A stretch of 64,000 bases of DNA from Microbacterium sp. 1.5R (GTDB lineage Bacteria > Actinomycetota > Actinomycetes > Actinomycetales > Microbacteriaceae): contig NZ_CP018151.1 of assembly GCF_001889265.1 (NCBI RefSeq), positions 2,914,001 to 2,978,000 of the forward strand, in the 5' to 3' direction. Below, piece by piece: positions 9,139 through 17,587 of this stretch. The translations under genes were made by a program, and so were the position numbers. The notes under the pieces were generated by a model. That model was not told the DNA's origin. It saw nothing but the letters and a program-made list of their open reading frames with translations, and did no database searches. The first letter of the stretch is position 1. Every line of letters begins with the position of its first letter.

Positions 9139-10500
9139 TCAGCGGACGCTGCGCACCGAGAGGGTGATGAGGAGACCGCCGGCGAAGGCGAGCGCGGCAG
9201 CGAGGAGATACAGCGCGGTGAAGTTCTCGGCGCCGGCACCGATGGCCAGCACCGCCCCGCCGAGCACCGGCGCGAAGACGCCGGGTATCTTCTGCGCGAA
9301 CAGGGCGATGGCCATGTAGCGACCCGCTTCCCTCTCGCGATCGGGCAGCACGTCGAGCAGAAGGGCTTGAGCCACAGCCGAGAAGGTGGCGATGCCGAGG
9401 GAGTTCAGCAGGGTGCCCACCATGAGCGTCGGCAGGTCGTGGGCGAACGCCGAGACGCTGCATCCCGCCGCGAAGAGAGCGGCACCCGCGAGGATGAACG
9501 GCTTGCGCCTGCCTACCCGGTCACTCAGCCATCCGCCCCCGAGGGAGCCGACGGTGGCCGTCACGATGCTCGACGCCGAGACGATCGCGAGCACTCCGGC
9601 GACATCGGGCACGCGCAGCTCGAGGCGCTGGGCGACGAAGAACACGGTGAAGCTGGTGGTGAGGGTCAGCCCGGAGAAGAAGATGAAGCGCCCGAGCCAG
9701 TTCCATGCGAAGTCCGGGGCTTCACGCGGATCGAAGCCGTAGCTCCGCAGCAGTCCGCCGACGGTCAGCCGCCGCTCGATCAGCATCCCCCTGCTGTCGG
9801 GGTCGTGCACCACCGCGAGGAATGCGATCACCAGTACGACACCGATCGCCGCAGGGAGCGCGAACACGAGGATGACCTGATCGCGGAAGAGTCCGACGAG
9901 GATGATCCCGACAACGGGCGCGACCTGCATCGTGACACCCGTGAGGCCCGATACACGACCGCGCTGGTGCGGCGGCAGACGATCCGCCTGCCAGTTTCCG
10001 AGTGACGCAGCCGCCGTTCCCCACCCCACAGTCGAGAGCGTCCACCCGATCGTGAGAACGCTGAGATCCGGGGCGAGGGCCATGACCGGCACAGAGGCCG
10101 CACCGATCAGCAGACCGATCACGGTGAACGGACGCCGCCGCCCCCAGCGGCTGCGCAGGCGATCACTGAGGATGCCGGTGAGCGGCGCGAGCACGAGCGT
10201 GGCCGCCGAGCCGACCGCGAGGACGATGCCGAGGGCTTCGGTGCGCCCGGGTGCCAGTTGGTCGAGCCGCACCGCCAGCGAGTATGCCATCGGCACGATC
10301 ATCGCCATGCCGGCGCCGAAGGTCGCGGCGACGAGCAGGGCGATCGACCACCCCGAGACGGACGCCTGCCCGGTCCCCGCGCGATCGTCGGGCGCGGGGA
10401 CCAGGGAGGAAGGCTGCGGGAGCGCGAGGTTTCCCTCGGGAACGCGCCCCGCAGCCTCCGCAGGGCCTTCGCCCTGGGGATCGTCGACGTCGACGGTCAT
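9139..10500 (-). CDS. MFS transporter, GPH-like glycoside symporter
   Basis: 453 residues with 12 predicted membrane segments after a soluble N-terminal tail of about 45 residues. It carries GILSDRLRSRWGRRRPF after helix 2 and GGWLSDRVGRRKPF in the second half. It is clearly paralogous to the transporter at 29376-30728: both share a PDFAWNWxGR stretch and a GRYMAxxxFAQKIP stretch. These transporters in actinobacteria usually sit beside glycosidases and are thought to import glycosides with a cation. Located 27 bp after the GH1 gene, so it probably brings in the GH1 substrate. The ligand is unknown. Confidence 0.9.
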   Translation of the reverse strand: MTVDVDDPQGEGPAEAAGRVPEGNLALPQPSSLVPAPDDRAGTGQASVSGWSIALLVAATFGAGMAMIVPMAYSLAVRLDQLAPGRTEALGIVLAVGSAATLVLAPLTGILSDRLRSRWGRRRPFTVIGLLIGAASVPVMALAPDLSVLTIGWTLSTVGWGTAAASLGNWQADRLPPHQRGRVSGLTGVTMQVAPVVGIILVGLFRDQVILVFALPAAIGVVLVIAFLAVVHDPDSRGMLIERRLTVGGLLRSYGFDPREAPDFAWNWLGRFIFFSGLTLTTSFTVFFVAQRLELRVPDVAGVLAIVSASSIVTATVGSLGGGWLSDRVGRRKPFILAGAALFAAGCSVSAFAHDLPTLMVGTLLNSLGIATFSAVAQALLLDVLPDREREAGRYMAIALFAQKIPGVFAPVLGGAVLAIGAGAENFTALYLLAAALAFAGGLLITLSVRSVR

Positions 10501-10527
10501 CTGCTCGGCCTCTGTACGCGGCTTCGG

Positions 10528-11772
10528 TCAGGCCAGACCGTTGCGCTTCGCGACCTCGCCCAGCCAGCCGAGGCTCGGCTTGGGCGTGCGCACGAACGTC
10601 TCCCGATCCACGGCGATCAGGCCGAAGGTCGGAGCCCAGTGACCCCACTCGAAGTTGTCGAGCAGCGTCCAGTGCAGGTAGCCGCGCACGTCGATGCCCT
10701 CGTCGATCGTGTCGGCGAGTCCGCGCAGCGCGGCATCCGTGTAGCGGATCCGCTGGGTGTCGTCGGCCGTGGCGATGCCGTTCTCGGTCACGATCACGGT
10801 GACGCCCTCGGAGACCTCCCATGCGTGGCGCACGGCCATGGCGAGCGAGTCGGGGCGGAAGGCGGTGCCGACGAGCGTGTTGTCGGGGTGCGGCGGATGC
10901 GGCACAAGACCGTCGGCATCGACCTCCTGCGACGAGTACGCCTGCACACCGACGAAGTCGTCGCCGCGGGACCCCTCCCAGTAGACGTCTTCCTTGCCGT
11001 AGCGGATCTGCTTCAGCTTCTCCTCGCCACCGGGGGCCGCGGTGAGCGCGCCTGCGGCGATGGTCCAGCCGACCTTGGCGTTCGTCTTGGCGCGCACGAT
11101 CTCCCGGGCGGCATGGTGGATCTCGACGAACGCGCGGCCGATCTCGGGGTCTGCGTCCTGCAGGAAGGAGCCGTGCTGCTTCTTCTCCTCCTTCTGCTCC
11201 GCGGGTGCCTCGCTCTCGACCGCGTCCGCCTCGACCGTGGGGCTCGTCCACTGTCCGCCCTGAGCGGCCATGAGACGCATCGCCGTCATGATGGCCGCCT
11301 GCATGTTCGGCTCATTCATGGTCGCGACCCACTCGACACCGTCGAGGATCGTGGTGGCCTGGGTCACGAAGCTGAGGAAGCGGTCCTTGGCCTTGGGCGA
11401 CGTCCAGCCGCCGTCGTTCGCGAACCATCGCGGCGTCGTGAAGTGCTGCAGCGTGACGAAGGGAGTGACATCGCGCGAGAGGCAGTAGTCGATCACTCGA
11501 CGGTAGTGCGCGAGCTCTGCGCGAGAGAACTGCCCCTCGATCGGCTCGATGCGCGACCATTCCAGGCTGAAGCGGTAGGTGTCGAGGCCGGCATCGGCGA
11601 GCAGGTCGATGTCCTCGCGGAAGCGGTGGTAGCTGTCGACGGCGTCGCCCGAGGGCTCCATGCCGGGCATGGTCAGCTCCCGCTCCCACCAGTCGCTGTT
11701 GACGTTGTTGCCTTCGATCTGGTGTCCGGCAGTGGCGGCCCCCCAGAGGAAGCCGGTGGGGAAGTTCGTCAT
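10528..11772 (-). CDS. Beta-glucosidase-like glycoside hydrolase, GH1
   Basis: 414 residues, slightly short for GH1. The N terminus FPTGFLWGAATAGHQIEG is the family signature. The acid/base Glu lies in ATMNEPN (about residue 154) and the nucleophile in VTENGIA (about residue 330). LHWTLLDNFEW near the C terminus lines the active site. There is no signal peptide, so it is cytoplasmic. Family members cleave beta-glucosides, beta-galactosides or related glycosides. After the acid/base region there is an unusual charged loop (EAPAEQKEEKKQHG, about residues 184-200). First gene of the GH1 - symporter - SDR operon, divergent from tetR 1. The exact sugar specificity is not known. Confidence 0.92.
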   Translation of the reverse strand: MTNFPTGFLWGAATAGHQIEGNNVNSDWWERELTMPGMEPSGDAVDSYHRFREDIDLLADAGLDTYRFSLEWSRIEPIEGQFSRAELAHYRRVIDYCLSRDVTPFVTLQHFTTPRWFANDGGWTSPKAKDRFLSFVTQATTILDGVEWVATMNEPNMQAAIMTAMRLMAAQGGQWTSPTVEADAVESEAPAEQKEEKKQHGSFLQDADPEIGRAFVEIHHAAREIVRAKTNAKVGWTIAAGALTAAPGGEEKLKQIRYGKEDVYWEGSRGDDFVGVQAYSSQEVDADGLVPHPPHPDNTLVGTAFRPDSLAMAVRHAWEVSEGVTVIVTENGIATADDTQRIRYTDAALRGLADTIDEGIDVRGYLHWTLLDNFEWGHWAPTFGLIAVDRETFVRTPKPSLGWLGEVAKRNGLA

Positions 11773-11800
11773 TGAGGGATCCTCTCGATCGGAGCAATCG

Positions 11801-11816
11801 TGACAACCGATTGCCA
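11801..11816. promoter_or_regulatory. LacI-type operator between GH1 and tetR 1
   Basis: TGACAACCGATTGCCA, a 15/16 match to the gusA site. It lies 28 bp upstream of the GH1 start and about 55 bp upstream of the divergent tetR. Unlike the gusA and symporter sites, it has no convincing -10 at the 17-bp spacing toward GH1, so promoter geometry here is unclear. It may affect either gene. Confidence 0.7.
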
Positions 11817-11830
11817 GCTAACGGTAACAT

Positions 11831-11854
11831 AAAATAGTAAGTCCTCACTATTTT
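11831..11854. promoter_or_regulatory. Near-perfect palindrome, probable TetR operator
   Basis: Arms AAAATAGTAAG (11831-11841) and CTCACTATTTT (11844-11854) pair at 10 of 11 positions around a central TC. This AT-rich palindrome stands out in high-GC DNA. It lies 17 bp before the tetR start and upstream of GH1, as expected for an autoregulating TetR protein. The inferred binder is the adjacent TetR. Confidence 0.65.
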
Positions 11855-11871
11855 TATCGCCGGAGGTATCG

Positions 11872-12486
11872 ATGGTCCAATACGCCAAGACCGCAGCCGT
11901 CCGCCGCGGCATCCTGGACGCCTGCCTCACGATCTTCGGCGAGTCCGGCTTCCACGGAGCCTCGATGGCCGAGATCGCTCGTCGTGCAGGCATCAGCCAC
12001 ACCGGGCTCCTGCATCACTTCCCCCGCAAGGAGGACCTGCTCATGGCGGTCCTCACCCTGCAGGACGAGCGCAGCGCCGACTACCTCGCACGCAACGAGG
12101 TCTTGAGCGCCGGAGCAGATCCGCTCGACGTGCTCCGCGGCATGGCCACGACGTTGATCGAACGCGACCAGCGGGTCGGCCTGGTCGAGCTGAGCGCCGT
12201 GCTCACCGGCGAGGCCACGGCGCCCGCTCACCCGGCGCACGACTACTTCGAGACGCGATACCGCAACATCCGCTCGTTCATGACTCGCCTGTTCACCCGG
12301 CTCCGAGACGAGGGGCGCCTGTCGACCGACCTGCCCCCGTCACACCTCGCAGCGATCACGATCGGCGCGATGGACGGGCTGCACACGCAGTGGCTCTTCG
12401 ACCGTTCGGCGATCGACGTAGATGCCTGTGTCACGTCGCTGATGTCGACCTTCGTGCCGGAGCTGCGGTCCCGCCCGCGGGACTGA
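11872..12486 (+). CDS. TetR-family transcriptional regulator 1
   Basis: 204 residues. The N-terminal HTH (about residues 12-55) contains SMAEIARRAGISHTGLLHHFPRKEDLL, the TetR signature. The C-terminal ligand-binding domain is about residues 65-200. The ATG follows a good CGGAGG site. It is divergent from the GH1 - symporter - SDR operon and probably controls it through the palindrome at 11831-11854, with a glycoside or aglycone as inducer. It is related to TetR 2 (30878-31492): both have a HF-x-x-KE-x-LL helix end and a PAH-x-F/Y-F motif in the effector domain. The stop codon abuts the convergent GH43 stop within TGATCA. Confidence 0.9.
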   Translation: MVQYAKTAAVRRGILDACLTIFGESGFHGASMAEIARRAGISHTGLLHHFPRKEDLLMAVLTLQDERSADYLARNEVLSAGADPLDVLRGMATTLIERDQRVGLVELSAVLTGEATAPAHPAHDYFETRYRNIRSFMTRLFTRLRDEGRLSTDLPPSHLAAITIGAMDGLHTQWLFDRSAIDVDACVTSLMSTFVPELRSRPRD

Positions 12487-13953
12487 TCACTCCGCAGCGG
12501 CACCCGATTCGTACTCGAACCGACTGACGACGACCTGGTCTCCGAGAGCCTCGACACCGATGACCCTGCCTGTGAATCCACCGGCGACCTCAGTCGACAG
12601 ATAGCGGCCGTCGAGCGTGGCGAGCTCGACGAAGCCCTCCGCCGAGACCAGGCCGGCGCGCAGCAGGTCTGGTCCACGACGCGCACCGCGCTCGGCTTCG
12701 AACTCCGTGGCTCTGATCTCGAGCGCGGCGTCCTCGGCAGCATCCGTACGTGCCACGACGTCGCTCAACGGTCCGATGACGATGCGCGCGCACACCTCTG
12801 CACCGACGCGCTCGACAATCAGCTGGTGCGCGTCGTCCATCCGGACCGAGAGCGCGACGTCGCCCGTCGCATACAGGCGCGCCGTCCAGAGTTCGTCTTC
12901 GGCGCGCACCGCGAGCAGCCGCTCGGCAGTCGCGGCGAGCGCATCCCGCCCCCGTTCGAGGTGCAGCCCATCCGCACTCGTGCGGGCGAACGACGACGGC
13001 GGGGTTCCCGGCGAGATCCACCGCGGATGCAGTTCCTCACCTCTGAAGTCCTCGACGAACGAGGTGTTCGCAAGCGGGACGTCGTAACGTTCTTCGTCGA
13101 TGACGGGCCACCCGTCGGCCCAGTCCACCCCCGCGAGGAACGTCTCGCGCCCGTTGGTGTGCCAGCGCGGGAAGGTGCCGCGTGGCCGCGTCGCGAGGAA
13201 GACCAGTGCCCAGGATCCGTCGGCGAGCTCGACCAGATCGGAGTGCCCTGTCGACTGCACGGCCACGCTCGTGCTGCGATGGGTGAGGATCGGATTCGTC
13301 GGTGCCGGCTCGAAGGGTCCGCTGATGCTCGAGGATCGCGCGATCGTCACCATATGGCCGGGCCCCGTACCGCCCTCGGCGACGAGCAGGTACCACCACT
13401 CCCCGCGGCGGATCAGGTGAGGCCCTTCGGCGTGCGCACCACCGGTTCCCGCCCACAGCGACCGCGGTTCCGACAGCACGTCACCGGTCAGCGGATCGAT
13501 GACGGCCTGTGAGATGCCGCCGCGCATCACGTCGCTCCAGGTCACGAAGCAGGTGTCGTCGTCATCCCAGGCGATGTCAGGGTCGATGCCGATAAGACCG
13601 GTGACGTAGACGGGTTCGCTCCACGGGCCGGTCGGGTTCTCTGCATGCACGAGGATGTGTCCGCGCCCGACCTCGTGGATGTTCGTCGTGATCATCCAGA
13701 ACCGGCCGTCGTGATGCCTCAGTGTCGGGGCGTAGATCCCCCCGCTGGCGCCCGCGAGCCCGGTGCGCACGTCGAGGTGCTCCGGTCGATCGAGGACGTT
13801 GCCGACCTGGGTCCACGAGATCAGGTCACGGGAGTGGAACAGCGGGACTCCCGGCGAGTACTCGAAGCTCGAGTTCGCGAGGTAGTAGTCGTCGCCCACG
13901 CGGCAGATCGACGGATCCGGGTGGTAGCCGGGGATGATCGGATTCTGGGTCAT
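12487..13953 (-). CDS. Glycoside hydrolase GH43 (beta-xylosidase/alpha-L-arabinofuranosidase type)
   Basis: 488 residues. The five-bladed propeller spans about residues 1-300. The catalytic base Asp is D13 in GYHPDPSIC, the second Asp lies in GIDPDIAW and the acid Glu in AHAEGPHL. A beta-sandwich domain of the type attached to GH43 subfamilies 11/12 follows (about 310-488). There is no signal peptide, so it is cytoplasmic. The start overlaps the last ABC transporter gene by 4 bp, so the enzyme is part of the transporter operon and should act on the imported oligosaccharide, removing xylosyl or arabinosyl units. Exact linkage specificity cannot be read. Confidence 0.92.
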   Translation of the reverse strand: MTQNPIIPGYHPDPSICRVGDDYYLANSSFEYSPGVPLFHSRDLISWTQVGNVLDRPEHLDVRTGLAGASGGIYAPTLRHHDGRFWMITTNIHEVGRGHILVHAENPTGPWSEPVYVTGLIGIDPDIAWDDDDTCFVTWSDVMRGGISQAVIDPLTGDVLSEPRSLWAGTGGAHAEGPHLIRRGEWWYLLVAEGGTGPGHMVTIARSSSISGPFEPAPTNPILTHRSTSVAVQSTGHSDLVELADGSWALVFLATRPRGTFPRWHTNGRETFLAGVDWADGWPVIDEERYDVPLANTSFVEDFRGEELHPRWISPGTPPSSFARTSADGLHLERGRDALAATAERLLAVRAEDELWTARLYATGDVALSVRMDDAHQLIVERVGAEVCARIVIGPLSDVVARTDAAEDAALEIRATEFEAERGARRGPDLLRAGLVSAEGFVELATLDGRYLSTEVAGGFTGRVIGVEALGDQVVVSRFEYESGAAAE

Positions 13954-14774
13954 GATGCCTCCATGATGCGGCGGCGCTCGAGTCGCCGCTCGCGCTGACG
14001 GGCGGGATCGGCGACCGGGGCCGCGAGCAGCAGCTTCTGCGTGTAGGGATGGTCGGGGGTCGAGGTCACATGCTCGGCCGATCCGGTCTCGACGAGGTCA
14101 CCCCGGTACAGAACGGCCACCCGGTGACTGATGTGGCGGACGACCGAGAGATCGTGCGACACGAAGAGGTAGGCGACCCCGGTCGCCCTCTGGATCTCGA
14201 CGAACAGATCGAGCACGCGTGCCTGGGTCGAGAGGTCCAGAGCAGACACCGGCTCATCGCACACGATCAGGCGAGGCTCAGGAGCCAGCGCGCGCGCGAT
14301 GGCTACACGCTGACGCTGACCGCCCGAGAACTCTCGGGGCAGTCGCTCGACGGCATCCGAAGGCAACCCGACCTGGTCGAGCAGGGTCTTGACCCGCGAG
14401 CGTGCATCCTTCGCCGTCGCGCCCTGGATCACCAGCGGCTCGGCGAGGATGTCGCCGATGGTCATCGACGGGTTGAGCGACGTGTACGGGTCTTGGAACA
14501 CCACCTGGATGTCACGAGACAGGCGACGACGATCGCGAGGTGAGATTCCGGCGATCGACGTCCCGTCGAACCGGATGTCGCCGCCGGACGGCTTCACCAG
14601 GCCCAGCACCGCGCGTCCGATCGTGGTCTTGCCCGATCCGGATTCGCCGACAAGCCCCAGGGTCTCCCCCGGCGCGACGCTGAGCGAGACGCCGTGCAGC
14701 ACCTCGACCGGCTTGGCCCGCCATCCCCGTCCGGGGAAGGCGACACGAAGCTCATCGACCTCGAGAAGGCTCAT
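13950..14774 (-). CDS. ABC transporter ATP-binding protein (OppF/DppF type)
   Basis: 274 residues. Walker [11 protein letters not shown]-loop [13 protein letters not shown], signature [15 protein letters not shown], Walker [13 protein letters not shown] and switch HDLSVVRH are present. The oligopeptide-transporter C-terminal extension ([12 protein letters not shown]) is also present and places it in the Opp/Dpp group. It energises uptake with the ATPase half of the fused protein encoded just upstream (4-bp overlap). It also overlaps the GH43 gene by 4 bp. Although the group is named for peptides, several members import oligosaccharides, and the operon context favours a sugar here. Confidence 0.92.
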   Translation of the reverse strand: MSLLEVDELRVAFPGRGWRAKPVEVLHGVSLSVAPGETLGLVGESGSGKTTIGRAVLGLVKPSGGDIRFDGTSIAGISPRDRRRLSRDIQVVFQDPYTSLNPSMTIGDILAEPLVIQGATAKDARSRVKTLLDQVGLPSDAVERLPREFSGGQRQRVAIARALAPEPRLIVCDEPVSALDLSTQARVLDLFVEIQRATGVAYLFVSHDLSVVRHISHRVAVLYRGDLVETGSAEHVTSTPDHPYTQKLLLAAPVADPARQRERRLERRRIMEAS

Positions 14775-16594
14775 CGGTCTGTCCTTTCATCGGAGGCCGC
14801 GACGGGCGGATCGGTGCGGACCGTGCTCTCGTCGAGGATCGCACCGAGCAGCATCTTCGTGTACTCGTGCGTCGGGTGCGAGAACACCTCCGCAGCGGTG
14901 CCGGACTCGACGATCACGCCATTCTGCATGACCGCGATGCGGTCGCACAGGTCGGCGACGACACCGAAGTTGTGCGTGACCAGGAGGATCGCCATGTCGA
15001 GCTCGGACTGCAGGTCTCGCAGCAGGTCGAGGATCTCGGCCTGCACCGTGACGTCCAGTGCCGTCGTCGGCTCGTCGGCGATCAGCAGCTTCGGCCGGCT
15101 CGCGACGGCGCCCGCGATCAGCACACGCTGCGCCATGCCGCCCGAGATCTGATGGGGGTAGGAGTCGAAGGTGCGCTTCGGGTCCGCGATGCCGACCCTC
15201 TCGAGCAGCGCGAGCACCCGGGCGGATGCCTCGGCACGCGTCACGCCGAGGGCCGACCGCACGCCCTCGACGAGCTGTGCGCCGACCTTGTAGGACGGAT
15301 CGAGGTTCGACATGGGTTCCTGCGGGATGTACGCGATCTCCTTGCCGCGCAGCTGACGCATCTGCGCATCCGTGAGGCCGACGAGCTCGCGCCCGTCGAA
15401 GCGGATCGACCCGCGGGTGATCACCGCCTCGTTGGGCAGCACCCCCAGCGATGCGAACGCGGTCTGCGACTTCCCCGACCCGGATTCGCCGACCAACCCG
15501 ACGATCTGTCCGCGGGCGATCGACAGATCGACGCCGCGCACGACCTCGTTCAGGCCGCCGCTCGGACGCGGGTAGGCGATGGCCAGGTCATTGATCTCGA
15601 GCAGCCCGGTCCTCGCGGCCGTCGCCTCTCCGGCGCTGTCGAGCACGCGCTGACCGCGTCCGACCTTCGCCGGTTTCGGCATGGAGCCCTCCAGGATGTC
15701 GCGCAGAGCGTTGCCGAGCAGCACGAGCGATGCCGTGATGACGCCGAGCAGCAGACTCGGCCACAGGAACTGCGTGGGGGCGATGTAGAGGTTGCGGAAG
15801 CCCGAGGAGATCATCGAGCCGAAGCTCGGGATCTGCAGCGAACCGACGCCGAGGAAGGCGAGACCCGACTGCACGGCGATCGCAGAGCCCGCCATGAAGG
15901 CCGCGGCGATGATGATCGGCCCTCTCACGACGAAGAGCACGTGGCGACCGAGGATACGCAGGTTGCCGAGCCCCGACACTCGGGCGGCATCGACATAGAG
16001 CTCGTTCTTCACCCCGAGCACGAGGTTGCGAACGATGCGGTAGATGCCGGGCGACAGCAGCACGCCGAAGATCAGCATCGTGAAGCGGTAGTCGCCCCCG
16101 GTGACCGGCATCAGGATGATCAGCAGCAGGATGCCGGGGAAGGTCATGATGAGGTTGAACAGCCACTCGGTGGTGGCTCGCGTCACGGTTCCGAAGTAGC
16201 CGCCGATGAGGCCGGCGACCACTCCGACGAGCAGGGCGACACCGGCTCCGATCAGAGCCGAGATCGCTGCCGTGTTGATCGAGTGCAGCAGCCGCGACAG
16301 GATGTCGCGCCCGGCCTCGTCGGCACCGAGCAGGTACCCGGGGGTGCCGACCGGCGCGTTGATCATCGCAAGATCGGCGTCGTTCGGACCGTGCGGCGCG
16401 AGCCACGGTGTGAGCAGCCCGAGCAGGAAGATCACGGCGAGAAGCCCGAGCGTCACGACGGCCTGCGGGTCGCGCAGAATGCGGCGCCAGGTCGACGTGC
16501 GGGTCTTCGCTGCGTTCTCGAGGGTGACGAGCAGCTCGGTGCTGGGAGGTGTCACGGTGCCGGTGGTGGTCTGGGGTGGGCGTTCGTCGCTCAA
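14771..16594 (-). CDS. Fused ABC transporter permease (DppC type) and ATP-binding protein (DppD type)
   Basis: 607 residues. The first part (about 1-300) is a DppC-like permease with the N-terminal [16 protein letters not shown] region, six membrane segments and the EAA-like [11 protein letters not shown] loop. The second part (about 330-607) is a complete ATPase: Walker [11 protein letters not shown], signature [14 protein letters not shown], Walker [13 protein letters not shown] and switch THNFGVV. Such permease-ATPase fusions are known in actinobacteria. A TTG start at 16594, overlapping the previous permease stop by 4 bp (TTGA), fits better than the much longer open frame. It overlaps the following ATPase gene by 4 bp. 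Membrane protein. Confidence 0.9.
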   Translation of the reverse strand: MSDERPPQTTTGTVTPPSTELLVTLENAAKTRTSTWRRILRDPQAVVTLGLLAVIFLLGLLTPWLAPHGPNDADLAMINAPVGTPGYLLGADEAGRDILSRLLHSINTAAISALIGAGVALLVGVVAGLIGGYFGTVTRATTEWLFNLIMTFPGILLLIILMPVTGGDYRFTMLIFGVLLSPGIYRIVRNLVLGVKNELYVDAARVSGLGNLRILGRHVLFVVRGPIIIAAAFMAGSAIAVQSGLAFLGVGSLQIPSFGSMISSGFRNLYIAPTQFLWPSLLLGVITASLVLLGNALRDILEGSMPKPAKVGRGQRVLDSAGEATAARTGLLEINDLAIAYPRPSGGLNEVVRGVDLSIARGQIVGLVGESGSGKSQTAFASLGVLPNEAVITRGSIRFDGRELVGLTDAQMRQLRGKEIAYIPQEPMSNLDPSYKVGAQLVEGVRSALGVTRAEASARVLALLERVGIADPKRTFDSYPHQISGGMAQRVLIAGAVASRPKLLIADEPTTALDVTVQAEILDLLRDLQSELDMAILLVTHNFGVVADLCDRIAVMQNGVIVESGTAAEVFSHPTHEYTKMLLGAILDESTVRTDPPVAASDERTDR

Positions 16595-17532
16595 TGGACT
16601 CTCGCTTTCGGGTTCAGCCAACCGTTGGCCAGGTCGGTGAGGAGGTTGACGACGGTGACGAGCAGCACGCCGAAGGCGGTGATGCCCATGATCACGGGGA
16701 TGTCGCCCTGCAGGGAGGCGTTGAACGCGAAGCTTCCGTAGCCCGGGAGCGCGAACACGTTCTCGATGATGAGTGCGCCGCCGAACATCTGGATGAACTC
16801 CAGCGACATCACCGTGAGCGCGGGGCTCGCGGCGTTGCGCAGAGCGTGCTTGATGACGATCGAGGTGGTCGACGATCCCCGCGTGCGCAGGGTTCGGATG
16901 TAGTCGCGACGGAGCTCGTCGATCATCCTGCCTCGCACCTGGGCCGCCATGTTGGCGACGCCGCCGATGGTCAGCACGATCACCGGGATGGTGATGCTGC
17001 GCACCCATGCCCCCGGGTCCTCGGCGAACGGCGTGAACCCGGTGGCCGGAAGCCACTTGAGCTGCACCGCGAACACGACGACGAGGACGATCGCCAGGAG
17101 GAGACCGGGAACGATGTAGCCGATGAGCGAGATCCCCTGGGCGATGCGGTCGACGATCCCGCCGCGCGATGCCGCCCAGACGCCGAGGAAGACGGAGAGG
17201 ATGACCGTCAGGATCAGTGCTGGGACGATGATCGAGAGCGTGACCGCGAGCCGCTGGAGAACCGAGGGTCCGACCGGCAGCGATGTGTACACCGAGACGC
17301 CGAAGTCACCCTGCACGGCGTGGATCAGCCAGTCGAAGTACTGCACGATGACAGGGCGATCCCACCCCTTCGCTGCGATCAGATCATCGACCACATCGGG
17401 CGTCGCCGACGTGCCGAGGATGGCCTGAGCGACGTCGTTGAACGAAGTGCTGAGGAGAAGGAAGGTGATGAGGGTGACCAGAATCGCGAGCACGACGCCG
17501 GCGCCGAGTCGGCGGAGGATATAGCTGAGCAT
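16591..17532 (-). CDS. ABC transporter permease (DppB type)
   Basis: 313 residues from the ATG at 17532, which follows a GGGAG site. An in-frame ATG at 17580 lies only 8 bp after the binding-protein gene and is less likely. It has the DppB-family order: an N-terminal helix, a periplasmic loop with GDFGVSVYTSLPV, then membrane segments with the EAA-like loop RTLRTRGSSTTSIVIKHALR. It forms the channel with the permease half of the fused protein. It follows the binding-protein gene by 55 bp and is the second gene of the transporter operon. Confidence 0.9.
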   Translation of the reverse strand: MLSYILRRLGAGVVLAILVTLITFLLLSTSFNDVAQAILGTSATPDVVDDLIAAKGWDRPVIVQYFDWLIHAVQGDFGVSVYTSLPVGPSVLQRLAVTLSIIVPALILTVILSVFLGVWAASRGGIVDRIAQGISLIGYIVPGLLLAIVLVVVFAVQLKWLPATGFTPFAEDPGAWVRSITIPVIVLTIGGVANMAAQVRGRMIDELRRDYIRTLRTRGSSTTSIVIKHALRNAASPALTVMSLEFIQMFGGALIIENVFALPGYGSFAFNASLQGDIPVIMGITAFGVLLVTVVNLLTDLANGWLNPKARVH

Positions 17533-17587
17533 CAAGAGACTCCCGGTGTGTGGTGGGGATGCGGCGCGCCGCATCCCCACCCGTCAC

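Noticed and set aside
16616-16629. GCCAAC-C-GTTGGC palindrome resembling the shared operator
   Set aside because: It lies inside the coding sequence of the DppB-like permease near its C terminus, and the arms differ from the operator. Probably chance.
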